A stretch of 64,000 nucleotides of DNA from Paulinella micropora (taxonomy: Eukaryota; Cercozoa; Imbricatea; Euglyphida), in NCBI GenBank assembly GCA_009731375.1, contig BJOX01000107.1:666508-730507 (forward strand), read 5' to 3'. Under the pieces are notes generated by a model. The model searched no databases and was not told where the DNA came from. It saw only the letters and a list, made by a program, of their open reading frames with translations. The translations under genes and the position numbers were made by a program. Positions 1-12,715 of this stretch are shown in pieces (position 1 is the stretch's first letter; each line of letters starts with the position of its first letter).

Positions 1-2183
1 CTTCTTCCTTCTTCCTTCTTCTTCCTTCTTCCTTCTTCTTCCTTCTTCCTTCTTCTTCCTTCTTCCTTCTTCTTCCTTCTTCCTTCTTCCTTCTTCTTCC
101 TTCTTCCTTCTTCCTTCTTCCTTCTTCTTCCTTCTTCTTTCTTCTTCCTTCTTCCTTCTTCTTCCTTCTTCTTCCTTCTTCTTCTTTCTTCTTTCTTCTT
201 CCTTCTTCTTTTGTTCCTGCTTCTTTCTTCTTGCTTCTTCCTTCTTCTTCCTTCTTCCTTCTTCTTCCTTCTTCCTTCTTCCTTCCTTCTTCCTTCTTCT
301 TCCTTCTTCTTCCTTCTTCTTCCTTCTTCTTCCTTCTTCTTCCTTCTTCTTCCTTCTTCCTTCTTTCTTCTTCCTTCTTCTTCCTTCTTCCTTCTTCCTT
401 CTTCCTTCTTTCTTCTTCCTTCTTCTTCCTCCTTCCTTCTTCCTTCTTCTTCCTTCTTCCTTCTTCTTCCTTCTTCCTTCTTCTTCCTTCTTCCTTCTTC
501 TTCCTTCTTCCTTCTTCTTCCTTCTTCCTTCTTCTTCCTTCTTCCTTCTTCTTCCTTCTTCCTTCTTCTTCCTTCTTCCTTCTTCTTCCTTCTTCTTCCT
601 TCTTCTTCCTTCTTCTCCTTCTTCTTCCTTCTTCCTTCTTCTTCCTTCTTCCTTCTTCCTTCTTCTTCCTTCTTCCTTCTTCTTCCTTCTTCTTCCTTCT
701 TCTTCCTTCTTCTTCCTTCTTCTTCCTTCTTTCTTCCTTCTTCCTTCCTTCTTCCTTCTTCTTCCTTCTTCTTCCTTCTTNNNNNNNNNNNNNNNNNNNN
801 NNNNNNNNNNNNNNNNNNNNNNNNNNNNNNNNNNNNNNNNNNNNNNNNNNNNNNNNNNNNNNNNNNNNNNNNNNNNNNNNNNNNNNNNNNNNNNNNNNNN
901 NNNNNNNNNNNNNNNNNNNNNNNNNNNNNNNNNNNNTCCTTCTTCCTTCTTCTTCCTTCTTCCTTCTTCCTTCTTCTTCCTTCTTCTTCCTTCTTCCTTC
1001 TTCTTCCTTTCTTCTTCCTTCTTCCTTCTTCCTTCTTCCTTTCTTCTTCCTTCTTCTTCCTTCTTCCTTCTTCTTTCTTCTTCCTTCTTCCTTCTTCTTC
1101 CTTCTTCCTTCTTCCTTCTTCATTCTTCTTCCTTCTTCATTCTTCTTCCTCCTTCCTTCTTCTTCCTCCTTCCTTCTTCTTCCTTCTTCCTTCTTCTTCC
1201 TTCTTCTTCCTTCTTCCTTCTTCCTTCTTCTTCCTTCTTCTTCCTTCTTCTTTCTTCTTCTTTCTTCTTCTTTCTTCTTCTTCCTTCTTCCTTCTTCTTT
1301 CTTCTTCCTTCTTCCTTTTTCTTCCTTCTTCTTTCTTCTTTCTTCTTCTTTCTTCTTTCTTCTTTCTTCTTCCTTCTTCTTCCTTCTTCCTTCTTCTTTC
1401 TTCTTCTTTCTTCTTTCTCCTTCCTTCTTCTTCCTTCTTCCTTCTTCCTTCTTCATTCTTCTTCCTTCTTCATTCTTCTTCCTCCTTCCTTCTTCTTCCT
1501 CCTTCCTTCTTCTTCCTTCTTCCTTCTTCTTCCTTCTTCTTCCTTCTTCCTTCTTCCTTCTTCTTCCTTCTTCTTCCTTCTTCTTTCTTCTTCTTTCTTC
1601 TTCTTTCTTCTTCTTCCTTCTTCCTTCTTCTTTCTTCTTCCTTCTTCCTTTTTCTTCCTTCTTCTTTCTTCTTTCTTCTTCTTTCTTCTTTCTTCTTTCT
1701 TCTTCCTTCTTCTTCCTTCTTCCTTCTTCTTTCTTCTTCTTTCTTCTTTCTCCTTCCTTCTTCTTCCTTCTTCCTTTTCTTCTTTCTTCTTCTTCTTTCT
1801 TCTTCCTTCTCTTTCTTCTTTCTTCTTCTTTCTTCTTCCTTCTTCTTTCTTCTTCCTTCTTCTTTCTTCTTCCTTCTTTCTTCTTCTTCTTCTTTCTTCT
1901 TCCTTCTTCTTTCTTCTTTCTTCTTCTTTCTTCTTCCTTCTTCTTTCTTTCTTCTTCCTTCTTCTTTCTTCTTCTTTCTTCTTTCTTCTTCCTTCTTCTT
2001 TCTTCTTTCTTTCTTGTTTCTTTTTTCTTTCTTCTTTCTTCTTTCTTCCTTCTTCTTCCTTCTTCTTTCTTCTTCTTTCTTCTTTCTTCTTCCTTCTTTC
2101 TTCTTTCTTCTTCTTCTTCTTCTTCTTCTTCTTCTTCTTCTTCTTCTTCTTCTTCTTCTTCTTCTTCTTCTTCTTCTTCTTCC
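1..2183. repeat. Polypyrimidine CTTC/TTC satellite-like tract
   Basis: Almost pure pyrimidine made of mixed CTTC and TTC units, interrupted by an assembly gap at 781-936. The open frames through it encode only Ser/Phe/Leu/Pro low-complexity peptide and are not genes. A stretch of about 333 bp is directly duplicated (marker CATTCTTCTTCC at 1121 and again at 1454), so the tract has grown by segmental duplication as well as by slippage. Confidence 0.95.
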
Positions 2184-2214
<31 letters not shown>

Positions 2215-2401
2215 AAGAAGAAGAAGAAGAAGAAGAAGAAGAAGAAGAAGAAGAAGAAGAAGAAGAAGAAGAAGAAGAAAAAGAGAAGAAGAAGAAGAAG
2301 AAGAAGAAGAAGAAGAAGAAGAAGAAGAAGAAGAAGAAGAAGAAGAAGAAGAAGAAGAAGAAGAAGAAGAAGAAGAAGAAGAAGAAGAAGAAGAAGAAGA
2401 A
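2107..2401. repeat. (TTC)n joined head-to-head to (GAA)n
   Basis: About 25 perfect TTC units end at 2183 and flip at once, through CCTAAG, into some 70 GAA/AAG units that run into a gap. The two halves are reverse complements, so the junction is a large inverted repeat able to form a hairpin. It may be genuine or an assembly join of opposite strands. Confidence 0.9.
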
Positions 2402-2765
2402 NNNNNNNNNNNNNNNNNNNNNNNNNNNNNNNNNNNNNNNNNNNNNNNNNNNNNNNNNNNNNNNNNNNNNNNNNNNNNNNNNNNNNNNNNNNNNNNNNNN
2501 NNNNNNNNNNNNNNNNNNNNNNNNNNNNNNNNNNNNNNNNNNNNNNNNNNNNNNNNNNNNNNNNNNNNNNNNNNNNNNNNNNNNNNNNNNNNNNNNNNNN
2601 NNNNNNNNNNNNNNNNNNNNNNNNNNNNNNNNNNNNNNNNNNNNNNNNNNNNNNNNNNNNNNNNNNNNNNNNNNNNNNNNNNNNNNNNNNNNNNNNNNNN
2701 NNNNNNNNNNNNNNNNNNNNNNNNNNNNNNNNNNNNNNNNNNNNNNNNNNNNNNNNNNNNNNNNN
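2402..2765. other. Assembly gap followed by a G homopolymer
   Basis: This is a run of N followed by about 24 G (2766-2789). Other sized gaps in the window lie at 781-936, 9180-9346, 20670-21047, 30013-30204 and 57414-57600. All but the last abut simple repeats. Confidence 0.99.
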
Positions 2766-3524
2766 GGGGGGGGGGGGGGGGGGGGGGGGTCCTCAGCGTT
2801 TAGAAAAAAAAGGTCTTTAGCGTCAGAGGGAGAGAGAAAGAAAAGAAAAAAAAAACTAAAATCTCTGGTGCAAATGTTTGACTTGCAGCAAAACAAAATT
2901 GTTGAGGGGAAGAGAGAAAGACAAGACAACATCTCTCGCGCAAAGCTGCTTGCAACGTTTCCACCACATGCCCTTCGTGTCAGTTCAGTGAAAAATTGGG
3001 CAACCGGTCGGTCAGCCGTTTGTTGCATGATTGGTTTTCCCGAAAATAACGAAGCCGGCCCACATTATGCAATGTGGCATGAGCAAGTTTCGAGAACTTT
3101 TTCTGTGCTCAATGTTCCACCAGGAAGACTTTGGTTTTGTTGTGGTTGGCAGGTGTGTTATTTTTTATTGTTGTGTTCTCAACGAACCAACATGGCCAGA
3201 CTCCGACCAGGACAGAATTGAGAGAACGGACTGTGTGAATATTTTCCTTGCCTCAGTCTTGAAATGATGTTCCAAAAGTTGACATTTTTTATTTGAGGGT
3301 GTGTTGTGATCTCCATGTGGAAAGTTATTTCTCATTGATGAACTTTTAAGTACTCCGTCATAGATGGCAATTTTTCGACAGGCCAGTTGTCAGTTTTCAT
3401 GCCACAGATGAGAGCACTCAGACACCCGTGAGTATTGCATCTTTTCTAAGCTCCAGAAATCCCAAGTTGATCGAGTTGCCATTCGAGCTATTCGAGCCCA
3501 TTTTTTAAAATTCGTCTGTGGTGA

Positions 3525-4303
3525 ATGAATGTATGTGGTGCAGAAGACTCAGACATGGTTGATTTTCTGGAAGAGGATCCGATCACGACGATCCGAAATA
3601 ATTTCTTTACTCTCAATGATGAGTTGCCGCCGTCAAGCAGAAGCCGCTGGTGGAAGAGGAACAACCTAGGCTTTCCCGGAGGTATCGAGTATGCTATCAC
3701 TCTCGACGAGAACAACACGCCTGTCTACTGGCTTTCGTGGGATTGAGGTACATCTACAAAGTATTGCACACAATCCACCAAAAATATCCCTTGAATACCT
3801 AGGTATCCAACATAGTTTCTTGCTGTCTGACAGTTGGTTCATAAGCTTCGGATACGCTGCGCACACATCTGTATTTTGCTGCATTACGCATTCACTCATG
3901 GAATTTTGTCTGGACTTGAAAACTTCTCTCTCTCTCTCTACTCTCTCTTCTTTCTACTCTCATTCTTCCTGAATGTGTTTTTGTGCAAGGATCCAAGGAA
4001 TGATGAAAAAAGCAACCTTCAACTGTCCATCGATTATCGGTGTGGTTCGAGATTGCTATGCACTTGGAGCGAAATATTGAAAGCCAGAGAGTTCCTGGCA
4101 AAACACAAATCGACGCTTGTAACAGCATGTATTCTGGCAGCATCGATGTTTTTCGAAGATAATGTAGGTGTATTTTCTTAACATTTGTTTGTTTGTTTGT
4201 CCTAATTATCTTTTAGACTCAGCCGACATGTGTATTTGTTTGTCCTAATTATCTTTCAGACTCAGCCGACATGTGTATTGCATGATGCATACTATTGACG
4301 AAA
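3525..4303 (+). CDS. Candidate spliced gene of unknown function
   Basis: Two protein-like stretches on the plus strand suggest a small spliced gene. The first (3525-3746) encodes a 73-residue segment with an acidic start, DFLEEDPITTIRNNF, and ends LSWD, stop. The second (about 3990-4163) reads DPRNDEKSNLQLSIDYRC through MFFEDN and stops at a good donor, AAT|GTAGGT. A duplicated acceptor (TTTTAG or TTTCAG before ACTCAGCCGAC) follows, then a short end with a TGA near 4301-4303. How the first stretch joins the second is unclear, because its TGA lies just before a possible donor GAG|GTACAT. No family was recognised. The composition is unlike the surrounding AT-rich non-coding DNA. Confidence 0.35.
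4192..4277 (+). repeat. 43-bp tandem duplication of a 3' splice site
   Basis: Two copies (4192-4234 and 4235-4277) each carry a TTTGTTTGTCCTAATTATC pyrimidine-rich stretch, an AG (TTTTAG, then TTTCAG) and the exon-like start ACTCAGCCGACATG. The copies differ by about one base. In gene context this is a duplicated acceptor. Confidence 0.7.
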
Positions 4304-7300
4304 GTGTAAGTGGCAGAGTCATCCTACTTTGCCCGTATTTTTCTCGATCAGCCACCAAGTTGTGAACATTGTGAAGGGATCCGTTGAAGCTCACGGCAGT
4401 GGCTTTCCTCGGCATTGTCAAAATATTGATTGAGGAAAATATATCCAATAGATTATTTTTGCCATTTTTCCATCATGATAAATCGTGTTTACATATTTTA
4501 CATCATTTCAAATTTACAGTGCAAATAATAGTCAACGTTGCATTCATCTTATGTTTCAACTTTATTCGATGCATCCCCTTCAAAAACGAGCCTACGTAGC
4601 TGGCTCAAGTAATAGACTGATTGCACTTGAATGACACGCACACTAGCTCATAAACACACACCACGCACAACTGGCACGAGGGTGCTGACGCCCTATCAGT
4701 GCGCACGATCCAAATTGAAAGACCCTCATAAAAAGCAAGATATCACCATGATAGAAGGCTGAGTCGTGATGTTGTGAATAAGTAAAGTACCAGTGTGAAC
4801 TAAACATTTTCTACAAATATGAATGAACAGTATCCGCCGGTCCGGCCTATCAGAGTGATATAATTTAATAAATTTAAATATATATTGACTTTAGTTAGCA
4901 TTGCTAGCCTTTAGCTGGCTAGCTAGCTAGTTTTACGCAAGCCGCACTGTTTTAATACAATACTTGCAACTCGTTATTAATACTATGATCAGACTAAGCA
5001 CTTTAAAGACCAGCCAAAATCATCACCGTTGACTTTTTCACTCTTTTTGACCGGCTCGTTAGATTCTCCTCTGCACGACGTTTCGACTTCACTAACAAGT
5101 TTTCGATTTCGTTCATATTATTAATAATAAATGACTTCAAACGATTAATTTAAAGATTCAGCTATGAATCGCCTTCAGTGGCCTTTCCCCATACTGATCC
5201 GCACCAGATTGACTCAAAGTTGGACGGTTACGGTAGTACGATATTTAATAACCGTGGCAGCCTCCGATAACTGTGCTAACGATATGAAGACTGAGTAACT
5301 TCAGTGCCACCTAAAGTAGGGACTCCGGACGGCAGCCTTCAGACCGGGCCAAGGATAACCGATAGACCGGAACTTGTGACGGTCACGTAGTACATATGTA
5401 AGTTCTATGTGCGAGTGTCCGCCGGTTAGCATAATAAACATAGATCCGTTAAACTTTATATGAAAATTGTACATTTCAAAACTATAAGTAAAAACCGTAT
5501 GATTTAATTTAATGAAAGAATCATTGAAAAATAGTAAAAACTGACTTCAAACCAATCGATTTCCCGTCGCCCACCGCTTTTTCCCAACTAATTTGCACAC
5601 CCCCCACCTGAAAAAACTTGCCACCTTGCCACTTCAAAAAATAGTGCTTGTGATGACAAAAAATCAGAGTCAGTTTTCATGTGTTCCCTGTATGCTCTTC
5701 AATAAATTTTTATATAACATCTTTCTGTGTATGCTTTTAATTAAATGTACAAAGTTTTTTACAAAAAGGTAACCTTAAGCCTGCAGCAAACAAACCTGCC
5801 AAAATCAGCAAAAATATGGCACATAAGGCCCTCACTCAGAAATTTTTTTATTTAAATACAAGACCTGCACAAGTACAGAAAGTGAAGGAAATCAAAGAGA
5901 CTATTTAATAAAAGCATTTTGTACAGAAAATGCAGAAAAAAATTAAAAATCTCTAAACTCGGATTTTACCCATGATTTTTTTAGCCTGTCTGCAGCCCAG
6001 AACAGATCACCAACAGCAGGGTTACAAAGAAAGGAGCAGTAGTTGAACATATGCAAAACAAAGACCGTGTGATTGTGAATAGATTCAGCACATTACATTC
6101 CCAGAAAAGCACACACAACACATATAGGAGTGATACAAGACAGGTGCAAAAAGGGCTTCAGGGAAGAAAGAACAACACATGCTACAGATATTTTTACAAC
6201 ACACCATTTTGCAGACAGCATGGGCACAACGTTTGGAAAGACTGTGCAAGGCCAAGGGACGTGAAAGTATGCATGAGAAACACACACAAAAAAAACACAA
6301 AACCCTCTCTAGCCATGACTTTTACCAATCTCGACCCCGCAAAAACCGTCAAATTAAAAAAAAATTAGTGCGGCCTTCACTTCAAAGGCTACGTATGTCG
6401 ATAGGCCTGTCTGTTCAAATATTTTTTGGAAATTTTTCTGGTTTCCTCTCCGGGAATTGGCATGGTCTTGTCAAATATTGCCACAGAATTTCACGTGCCG
6501 GCGCCACCAAAATCATGTCGGAGGTCAACAAGTACTTCAAAGCAGGTAAATGTTCAAACCACATCGTTTCAAGCAAAAGCAAGCATGACACAAGTGTTGT
6601 TTTTAGAAAAAAGGGGTAGCTCACTATTTTTCACCCTTATTTTCGACCGCAATTTTCAGTTCTCAGGACATAGCAAGTATGGTGTTTTTAACTGAAAAAT
6701 GCTGTTTGCATGATGCACTCTGCACTCATTTTTACACACAAGTGCACAAATGAATTCACATGTTATGTTGAGTAATCCTGCCTAAGGGTTTTTGCAGAGA
6801 AGTACGGTACAAAAAAAAACTAGGAAAACATAGGTCGAAAATTAGTTTGCCAAAATTCAGAACATACGCTGGAACATAGCAATACCTTCAATACACTGAA
6901 AAACTAAATCTCCTGCTACCTATTCCCAATAAAAACATTGAATTCTGTGCAAACAGCACTTCAAAATCTTGAATATTGAATGAGTTTACCTGCTTTGAAG
7001 TTGATGGGGGCTCCAAAGACCACTAGAACCTACATATGGCTGAGTATTGCCATTAGATATCGGGTGGGAGGCATACCTTCCGACCATAGCGAAAACTTGA
7101 TGTGCGGTGTTCGCACTTTAGTTAGAGAATATTGGCCTAGTATTAATAATCATATTTTTTTAAACCCCCCATGAGTCTTTAGTCAATCCGCCGTTTAAAA
7201 AAAAAAAAAAAATACTAATGAATTCTTCAGATCACCCGGATTCAGAATCTGCAATCGGTGTCAAGAAATTTTTAGTAGTTTTTACAAAATCTCAATTTAA

Positions 7301-8240
7301 ATTTTGCATGATATCCACCATACTTTTCAGGTTCAAGCCTACCACCCAGTGGCTTTTTCCAATGCATTTCTGCTGTCCGGCTTTTTTTTCTGATATTCCC
7401 TCTCAACAACGTGCTGTGTTCATGCTTTTTGCTTCCTCTTTTTGCATTCCCCACTTCACCAAATTTCAAAATTCTTGAACCTACTTGCTTGCCACATACC
7501 TGCACTCACTTTCCTATAATTTTTTTTTTTTTATCTGTTCAACTGCCTGCGTTCGGGTGTGTTTTGTCCTGCCACGTTTCTGCTTATCCCGCCATGTTGC
7601 ATTTGTTCCTTGTCTATGCGTTCCTTGTGCTCTTTCTTGCATTTTTGTCTTGCATATTGTTTTCCAAGTGTTGCTCTCCTGATTCGCCTCAAAAACTCTG
7701 TCTCCCCTTCATTCCTTGCCTGTGCTTGCCCACTCTGAACTTCAGGCATTCTTGTTCTGTGCTGCCATGTTTGTTTTCGTGTCTCCCCTACGCGCCCTCA
7801 TTGTCTCCTTTGCTTAGTTTTTGTTTGCTTTAACTCTGTGGGTGTTGGGGTGTTTAAATATGCTGGTTGCAGTCATTTCGTGTTTCTGGTCGATGTGAGA
7901 GGGGGGTTGGAAGTTTATACTTGCTGTTATTTTTTCTATTTCATTGCGCTAAAGTGTGTTTGAGCAAACCACACATGCCACATTACAATACATGTTGCCT
8001 GCTCCATGCCTAGTGGTAGGGTTCATGAAACAAACACAAAGCAACACATTCTACACACATTATGCCTGTCAAATCTGACTGTTTTGACTGTATTTTTCAT
8101 TTTTCTGAAATGTTCTGTTTTTTACTTTTGCTATGTGTTGTGTGTCTCTGTTGTCGCTGTTTATGCCCTGTTGTGCTTGTCTACTGTTGGAACTATGTGT
8201 CCTCTGCATTTTAGGCCTATTTCCCATGATTTTTGCTTGT
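4304..8240. other. Intergenic DNA, no gene supported
   Basis: AT-rich sequence with short frames only. A locally GC-richer island at about 5165-5430 does not read as protein on either strand, and I did not recognise it as an RNA gene. Frames at 6050-6700 and 7400-7830 are homopolymer-rich or hydrophobic by composition and lack convincing splice contexts. Confidence 0.6.
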
Positions 8241-8248
8241 GTTTGCAG

Positions 8249-9515
8249 ATTTTCGATTGCCTCTGCTCCAAATTCGGCCCCAGCCGCCCCCATCGTGGAG
8301 GAAGTGGAGGAACACCTGCCCCTCCACGTGATGCTCGACCGACTGCGCTCGTGGAACCTTCCCCACCAGAAGCAAGTCCATGGCGTCGCCTACGACGTCA
8401 CAGTCAGGGCCGTTTACAAGGCCCAGGCCGCCATCTACAAGAAAAGTGGGTAATCGCCCACGCGCACCCGCCCCTACCCACGCCCTCCACCCACACAGCG
8501 CATGAACATAGCTGCTCATGAGCCACGCCCACGCCCACGCCGCCAATCTGCTGCTCTTACATATGAAAACCTATGCATCATGCCTACCACTTCACAGCTT
8601 GCCATGCCTCTTCTTCTCGCCCGCAGGCAGCTATATCTAACACGCTCGCGTGCCATAACATACAGTGGCGCGCCCAGCTTCACACGCCAAATCAAATACA
8701 CAACACCATGGCCATTCAACATGGACATTATCAAATACACAGCACCATGGCCATTCAACATGGACATTAGCCGCAAGCTAGTTAGCGAAGTCAAGCCCCA
8801 CATTATCCGCGACACCCCCAACAACTACGTTGTGGGGGTGCGGGATTACGACGACATAGTTGCGTTAGAGTTAGGGGTAGATGCGAAGAATGCCACGCTA
8901 GATAGGCGCCTGCTGCCCATGTTCCGCAAATCACAGAGGGAAATAGGGGCTGGGTTCAAGCGCTTCCAACACCTGGTGCCACAAAGCGACGGCAAGGAGG
9001 TAAGCCCCCCCCCCCTCTCTCTCTCTCTCCCTCATTTTTGTGTGTGTGTGTGTTGTTGTTGTTGTTCTTGTTGTTGTGCAGCCGCAATGGGAGACGATTG
9101 TCTGCCTTCTGCGGTTTTCGGTGCGCACCGTCATGCGCCACACCTACGGTGTGTCGGTACGCCCCCCCCCCCCCCCCCCNNNNNNNNNNNNNNNNNNNNN
9201 NNNNNNNNNNNNNNNNNNNNNNNNNNNNNNNNNNNNNNNNNNNNNNNNNNNNNNNNNNNNNNNNNNNNNNNNNNNNNNNNNNNNNNNNNNNNNNNNNNNN
9301 NNNNNNNNNNNNNNNNNNNNNNNNNNNNNNNNNNNNNNNNNNNNNNCGAGCGGCCGACCTCGGTAGGTAATAACTGGAGGGTGGTGCTGCGATCTGCCGA
9401 CGGGTGGCAATTCTGCTGCAACTCCGACGGCAAGTCGGAGCGCGGCGAGATTTTCTACCCGTGGTGGATTCGCTCGCGCAAGCCCTACAGTTATTCCTAC
9501 GAGCTCAACGCCAGC

Positions 9516-9568
<53 letters not shown>

Positions 9569-9960
9569 TATCTACGATGGGGCGTGGGAGTGGCAGAAGA
9601 TTGTGTTAGCCTGGCTGACGGCGGCCGACGTGTTGCGCAACGCGCAGGGTGGCTTCCGCCTACCACCAGCCGTCCGTGGGATCATCGCCAGCTTCGAAGT
9701 CCACAATCGCGGCCGCGTGGTCCCCGTGGAGTACGTCTACATCACCATCGTTGGCTGGCGGGAGCGTTTTGCCTACAAGAAGATCGGCCACATCAAGTTC
9801 GAGCAGTACGTCCTAGACGAGGAAGTACCGCGCGAGCTGGAGGCGGAGGAGGTGGAGCTGGGCACCGACGACGAGTCCGACGGTGAACAGCAGCAGCAGG
9901 CCGACGCGGCGCCGATCGTGGAATACGACCCCGACGCCCCCATCGACGGTCCCTCTCCCC

Positions 9961-9963
<3 letters not shown>
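8249..9963 (+). CDS. Multi-exon gene of unknown function
   Basis: Four protein-like exons carry proper splice signals. Exon A, 8249-8449, follows TTTGCAG, encodes IVEEVEEHLPLHVMLDRLRS and is followed by GTAATC. Exon B, from about 8626 to 8999, carries an in-frame 39-bp duplication, the segment DTPNNYVVGVRDYDDIVALE and donor GAG|GTAAGC. Exon C, 9082-9156, follows TTGTGCAG, reads PQWETIVCLLRFSVRTVMRH and ends TCG|GTACGC. Exon D starts in or after the 9180-9346 gap, runs to about 9963 and encodes two Trp/Tyr-rich segments, then an acidic tail with QQQQ. B to C is phase 0. A (GA)n tract inside exon D stays in frame as (Glu-Arg)n. The 3' end beyond the (CT)n tract at 9964 is unresolved. No known domain was recognised. 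Confidence 0.6.
8691..8768 (+). repeat. In-frame 39-bp tandem duplication
   Basis: Two copies of 39 bp (8691-8729 and 8730-8768) encode the 13-residue peptide IKYTTPWPFNMDI and its near copy. The unit is a multiple of three and keeps the exon open. Confidence 0.9.
9180..9346. other. Assembly gap inside the 8.2-10.0 kb gene
   Basis: A C homopolymer (about 9162-9179) precedes the Ns and coding sequence resumes shortly after them, so part of an intron and possibly an exon are missing. Confidence 0.98.
9519..9565 (+). repeat. (GA)n microsatellite within an open frame
   Basis: About 23 GA units sit between codons for NASYE and CIYDGAWEWQ. Read through, they give alternating Glu-Arg. No GT donor or AG acceptor edges remove the tract cleanly. 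Confidence 0.9.

Positions 9964-10019
<56 letters not shown>
9964..10019 (+). repeat. (CT)n microsatellite at the 3' end of the gene
   Basis: CT repeat directly after the acidic PIDGPSPQ coding end. It may be an expanded polypyrimidine tract of a last intron, since an AG follows at about 10056. Confidence 0.8.
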
Positions 10020-10021
<2 letters not shown>

Positions 10022-10056
10022 TCCCTTCGTCTCGATCGCCTATGATGGTTGTGGTA

Positions 10057-10418
10057 GGAGCTGGTGAAGCTGGCAAGGCAGGGTCTGTCATCGTGGACGC
10101 TGGCCAAGATCCTCCTTCATCGCCTTCGCAAGGTTTTGGGTCGTCTTTGGCGAGCCCTTTGCGCCGCTCCCCCCGAGTTAACCGCAGTGCCGCTAACAGC
10201 CTGCTGTGCCTATGCGTGTAGAAAGTCCTAGGAGTGTAGGTGGTAGTGTAGGTGGTAGTGTAGGTGGTAGTGTGGGTTCACATGCAATGTCAACCCGCTC
10301 TCAACGCAGTGCCTCTGATCCAAAGCAAAACAGGGGAAAGGGTAGGGAGGCTCGTGTGCAACAGGAATTAGATTGGGATGGGAATTCCCGGATGTCAGGT
10401 TACTCATTCAGCACTTGA
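10057..10418 (+). CDS. Possible 3' exon or separate low-complexity frame
   Basis: Two overlapping readings exist. One continues after GTGGTAG as ELVKLARQGLSSWTLAKILL and stops near 10213. The other is Ser/Arg-rich and ends with three copies of the 12-bp GTAGGTGGTAGT unit (about 10235-10272), read as VGGS repeats, stopping at 10418. I cannot tell which is used. Either could be the C-terminus of the upstream gene. No domain was recognised. Confidence 0.25.
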
Positions 10419-10446
10419 CTTTTTTTTTTTTTTTGTAAAACTTATA

Positions 10447-10850
<404 letters not shown>

Positions 10851-11103
10851 CAAACCGGGGTGGTGGTTGTTGTTCCACCCCACCAATTTTCACAAGCAGG
10901 TATGGTCAGGCTAAATATTAATTAATGAAAGCCTGACCACATCTGTTTGTGACCTTTTTTTTCTTCTTTTTTTTAAAAATTAAATTTCATCATCAATTAT
11001 TAATAATGAATCCGGTACATTTACTTAATAGTAGCCGCAATATTAGTATTAATTAATATATATTGATATTATTAATAATATATATATATTAATATTAATA
11101 TTA

Positions 11104-12180
11104 TTAATAATTATAGATATGAATATTAATATAACGAATACATTTATTAATTGTCTTCGTTAGCAGCGACAAAGTCACACTGCTCCCAAAAGTGTGACTT
11201 GTCAACATTGATGACATCAGAAATGTCAGGCTCGTCTTGGCGACAATCAGCCAAGTGAGTCTGAAACATTTCTTGTAAACAAAACGGCGAGCGCATAATG
11301 TACACCGGTACTTGTACTCCTTTAACATGAAGCCACGGAGCTGAAGTTCACGGACCCGTAAGTCCGCTTCTATCAGCTCCTGCAAGTACGTCAAAGGACG
11401 ACGTGCGCAGCGCTTGAAGAATAATGCCCGTGCATATTATTCATCAGCTCTAGTGACTGGCATGAGAAGTAGTAAATAGTACCGATCAACATAAGAAAAT
11501 CAGCCACATGATAAAAAACAATGTCCTTGGCACGCAAAATGCTGCCGTCAGGACGTGTAACAGCCGGATGTCGGCCGTCCTCGTCTTGAGGACGACGAGC
11601 CCAACATATGAAGGAATACGGATCACCTTCCATCTCCACTTTCCACTCCCCGCTCACAATCTGTGGATGCTCTGGCTGCACTGCCGGTGATGTAGCATCC
11701 CGGAACACTTTAATTTGCGAGTCTGAGACTGCCGAAACAAAGCAGCCGCAGGCTCAAACGGTGTCGGGGTGTTAATCTTCCGAATTGCTGCCACCACGCC
11801 TTCCAAAAAGATTGGATGCGCTGCCAACGGCCGGGAGCTAAAGCGAAGTGAAGTCTATGTTTCCTTTATAGACTTCTTCAAAAAGGGAACGAAGCGGCTT
11901 ACCCCGATCAAGGCCGTGCCACTCCATTTCCTGTGTGTCCCGGTTAGGCCGTATTTTAAACCCGGAAATCACTTTACCACTTCTGATATTACCTTTATTA
12001 GACAGAATATCAGTTAAGTGTTTCAAGCGATTCGTAAGTCTAAAGTACGGTGAATCGGGTGGAATATCCGCACCCCAAGGAGTATCAGGCCGGCCGTCGC
12101 AAATCTCACGCATTAAAAAATCAACCATGCGCCCGCATATACGTAACATCATATGTAACAAGTCAGGAACATGACAGGTT
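11104..12180 (-). pseudogene. Decayed transposon-like ORF
   Basis: The minus strand reads in pieces: C-H-V-P-D-L-L-H-M-M-L-R-I-C from about 12175, on through DILSNKGNIRSGKVISGFKI, stop near 11838; then, in another frame (11708-11391), EWKVEMEGDPYSFICWARRP; then 11394-11104 with a CTLC...C cysteine cluster. The pieces are collinear but separated by stops and frameshifts, so this is a dead gene. The PDLLHxxLRI motif resembles proteins of large DNA-transposon-like families in protists and animals; that is from memory and not verified. A related zinc-cluster segment appears fused to the S74 protein at 42.8-43.0 kb. Confidence 0.4.
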
Positions 12181-12715
12181 CAGAAGGTTCAAGTACACTA
12201 TACACTGTCTGAGCTGATTTCTACTTTGCTACGAAGCAGGGCTGCTAGAAATTTTTTCAAAATCTTTTGAGCTTCATACATATCAGTAATGAAGGCCTGC
12301 AAGAGCTTCTAGGTGTCACACAAGTTTTGAGTGAGAACAGGCGGTCGAAAGTTGTTGTCAGTTCGCGGCGCCGTGAACCGTCTCGTGGCGGCTTACACTA
12401 TCTGAAAAAATTTGTTTTTTTCACAAAACATGTAAAAAGCGATAGATCTATGCAGGACTATGACGTTCGACATCGTACTTACGATTCTTTCAAGTTTGGT
12501 AACATGACGGCGTATGTTTTGTGTCTGTCACTGACTCTCACGGCGTCCATCAGCCGCGATTTTTTTTTTGGGAATTCACGTTACCTATCATAGCTACTGC
12601 GTCCGGACTCCTTCCTAATGCTTTACTTGTGATATATACAGTGTGTGCAGTACAAATTTATGACAAACGTGCGTGCACCTTCACAATTTTATACAAACCT
12701 TTATCTTCTTCAATG

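Noticed and set aside
211-2820. An 869-codon open frame and its overlaps at the left end
   Set aside because: Purely Ser/Phe/Leu/Pro from polypyrimidine repeat, crossing two N gaps; no gene.
5165-5430. GC-richer island considered as rRNA or structured RNA
   Set aside because: No recognisable rRNA core or stable tRNA/snRNA features by eye.
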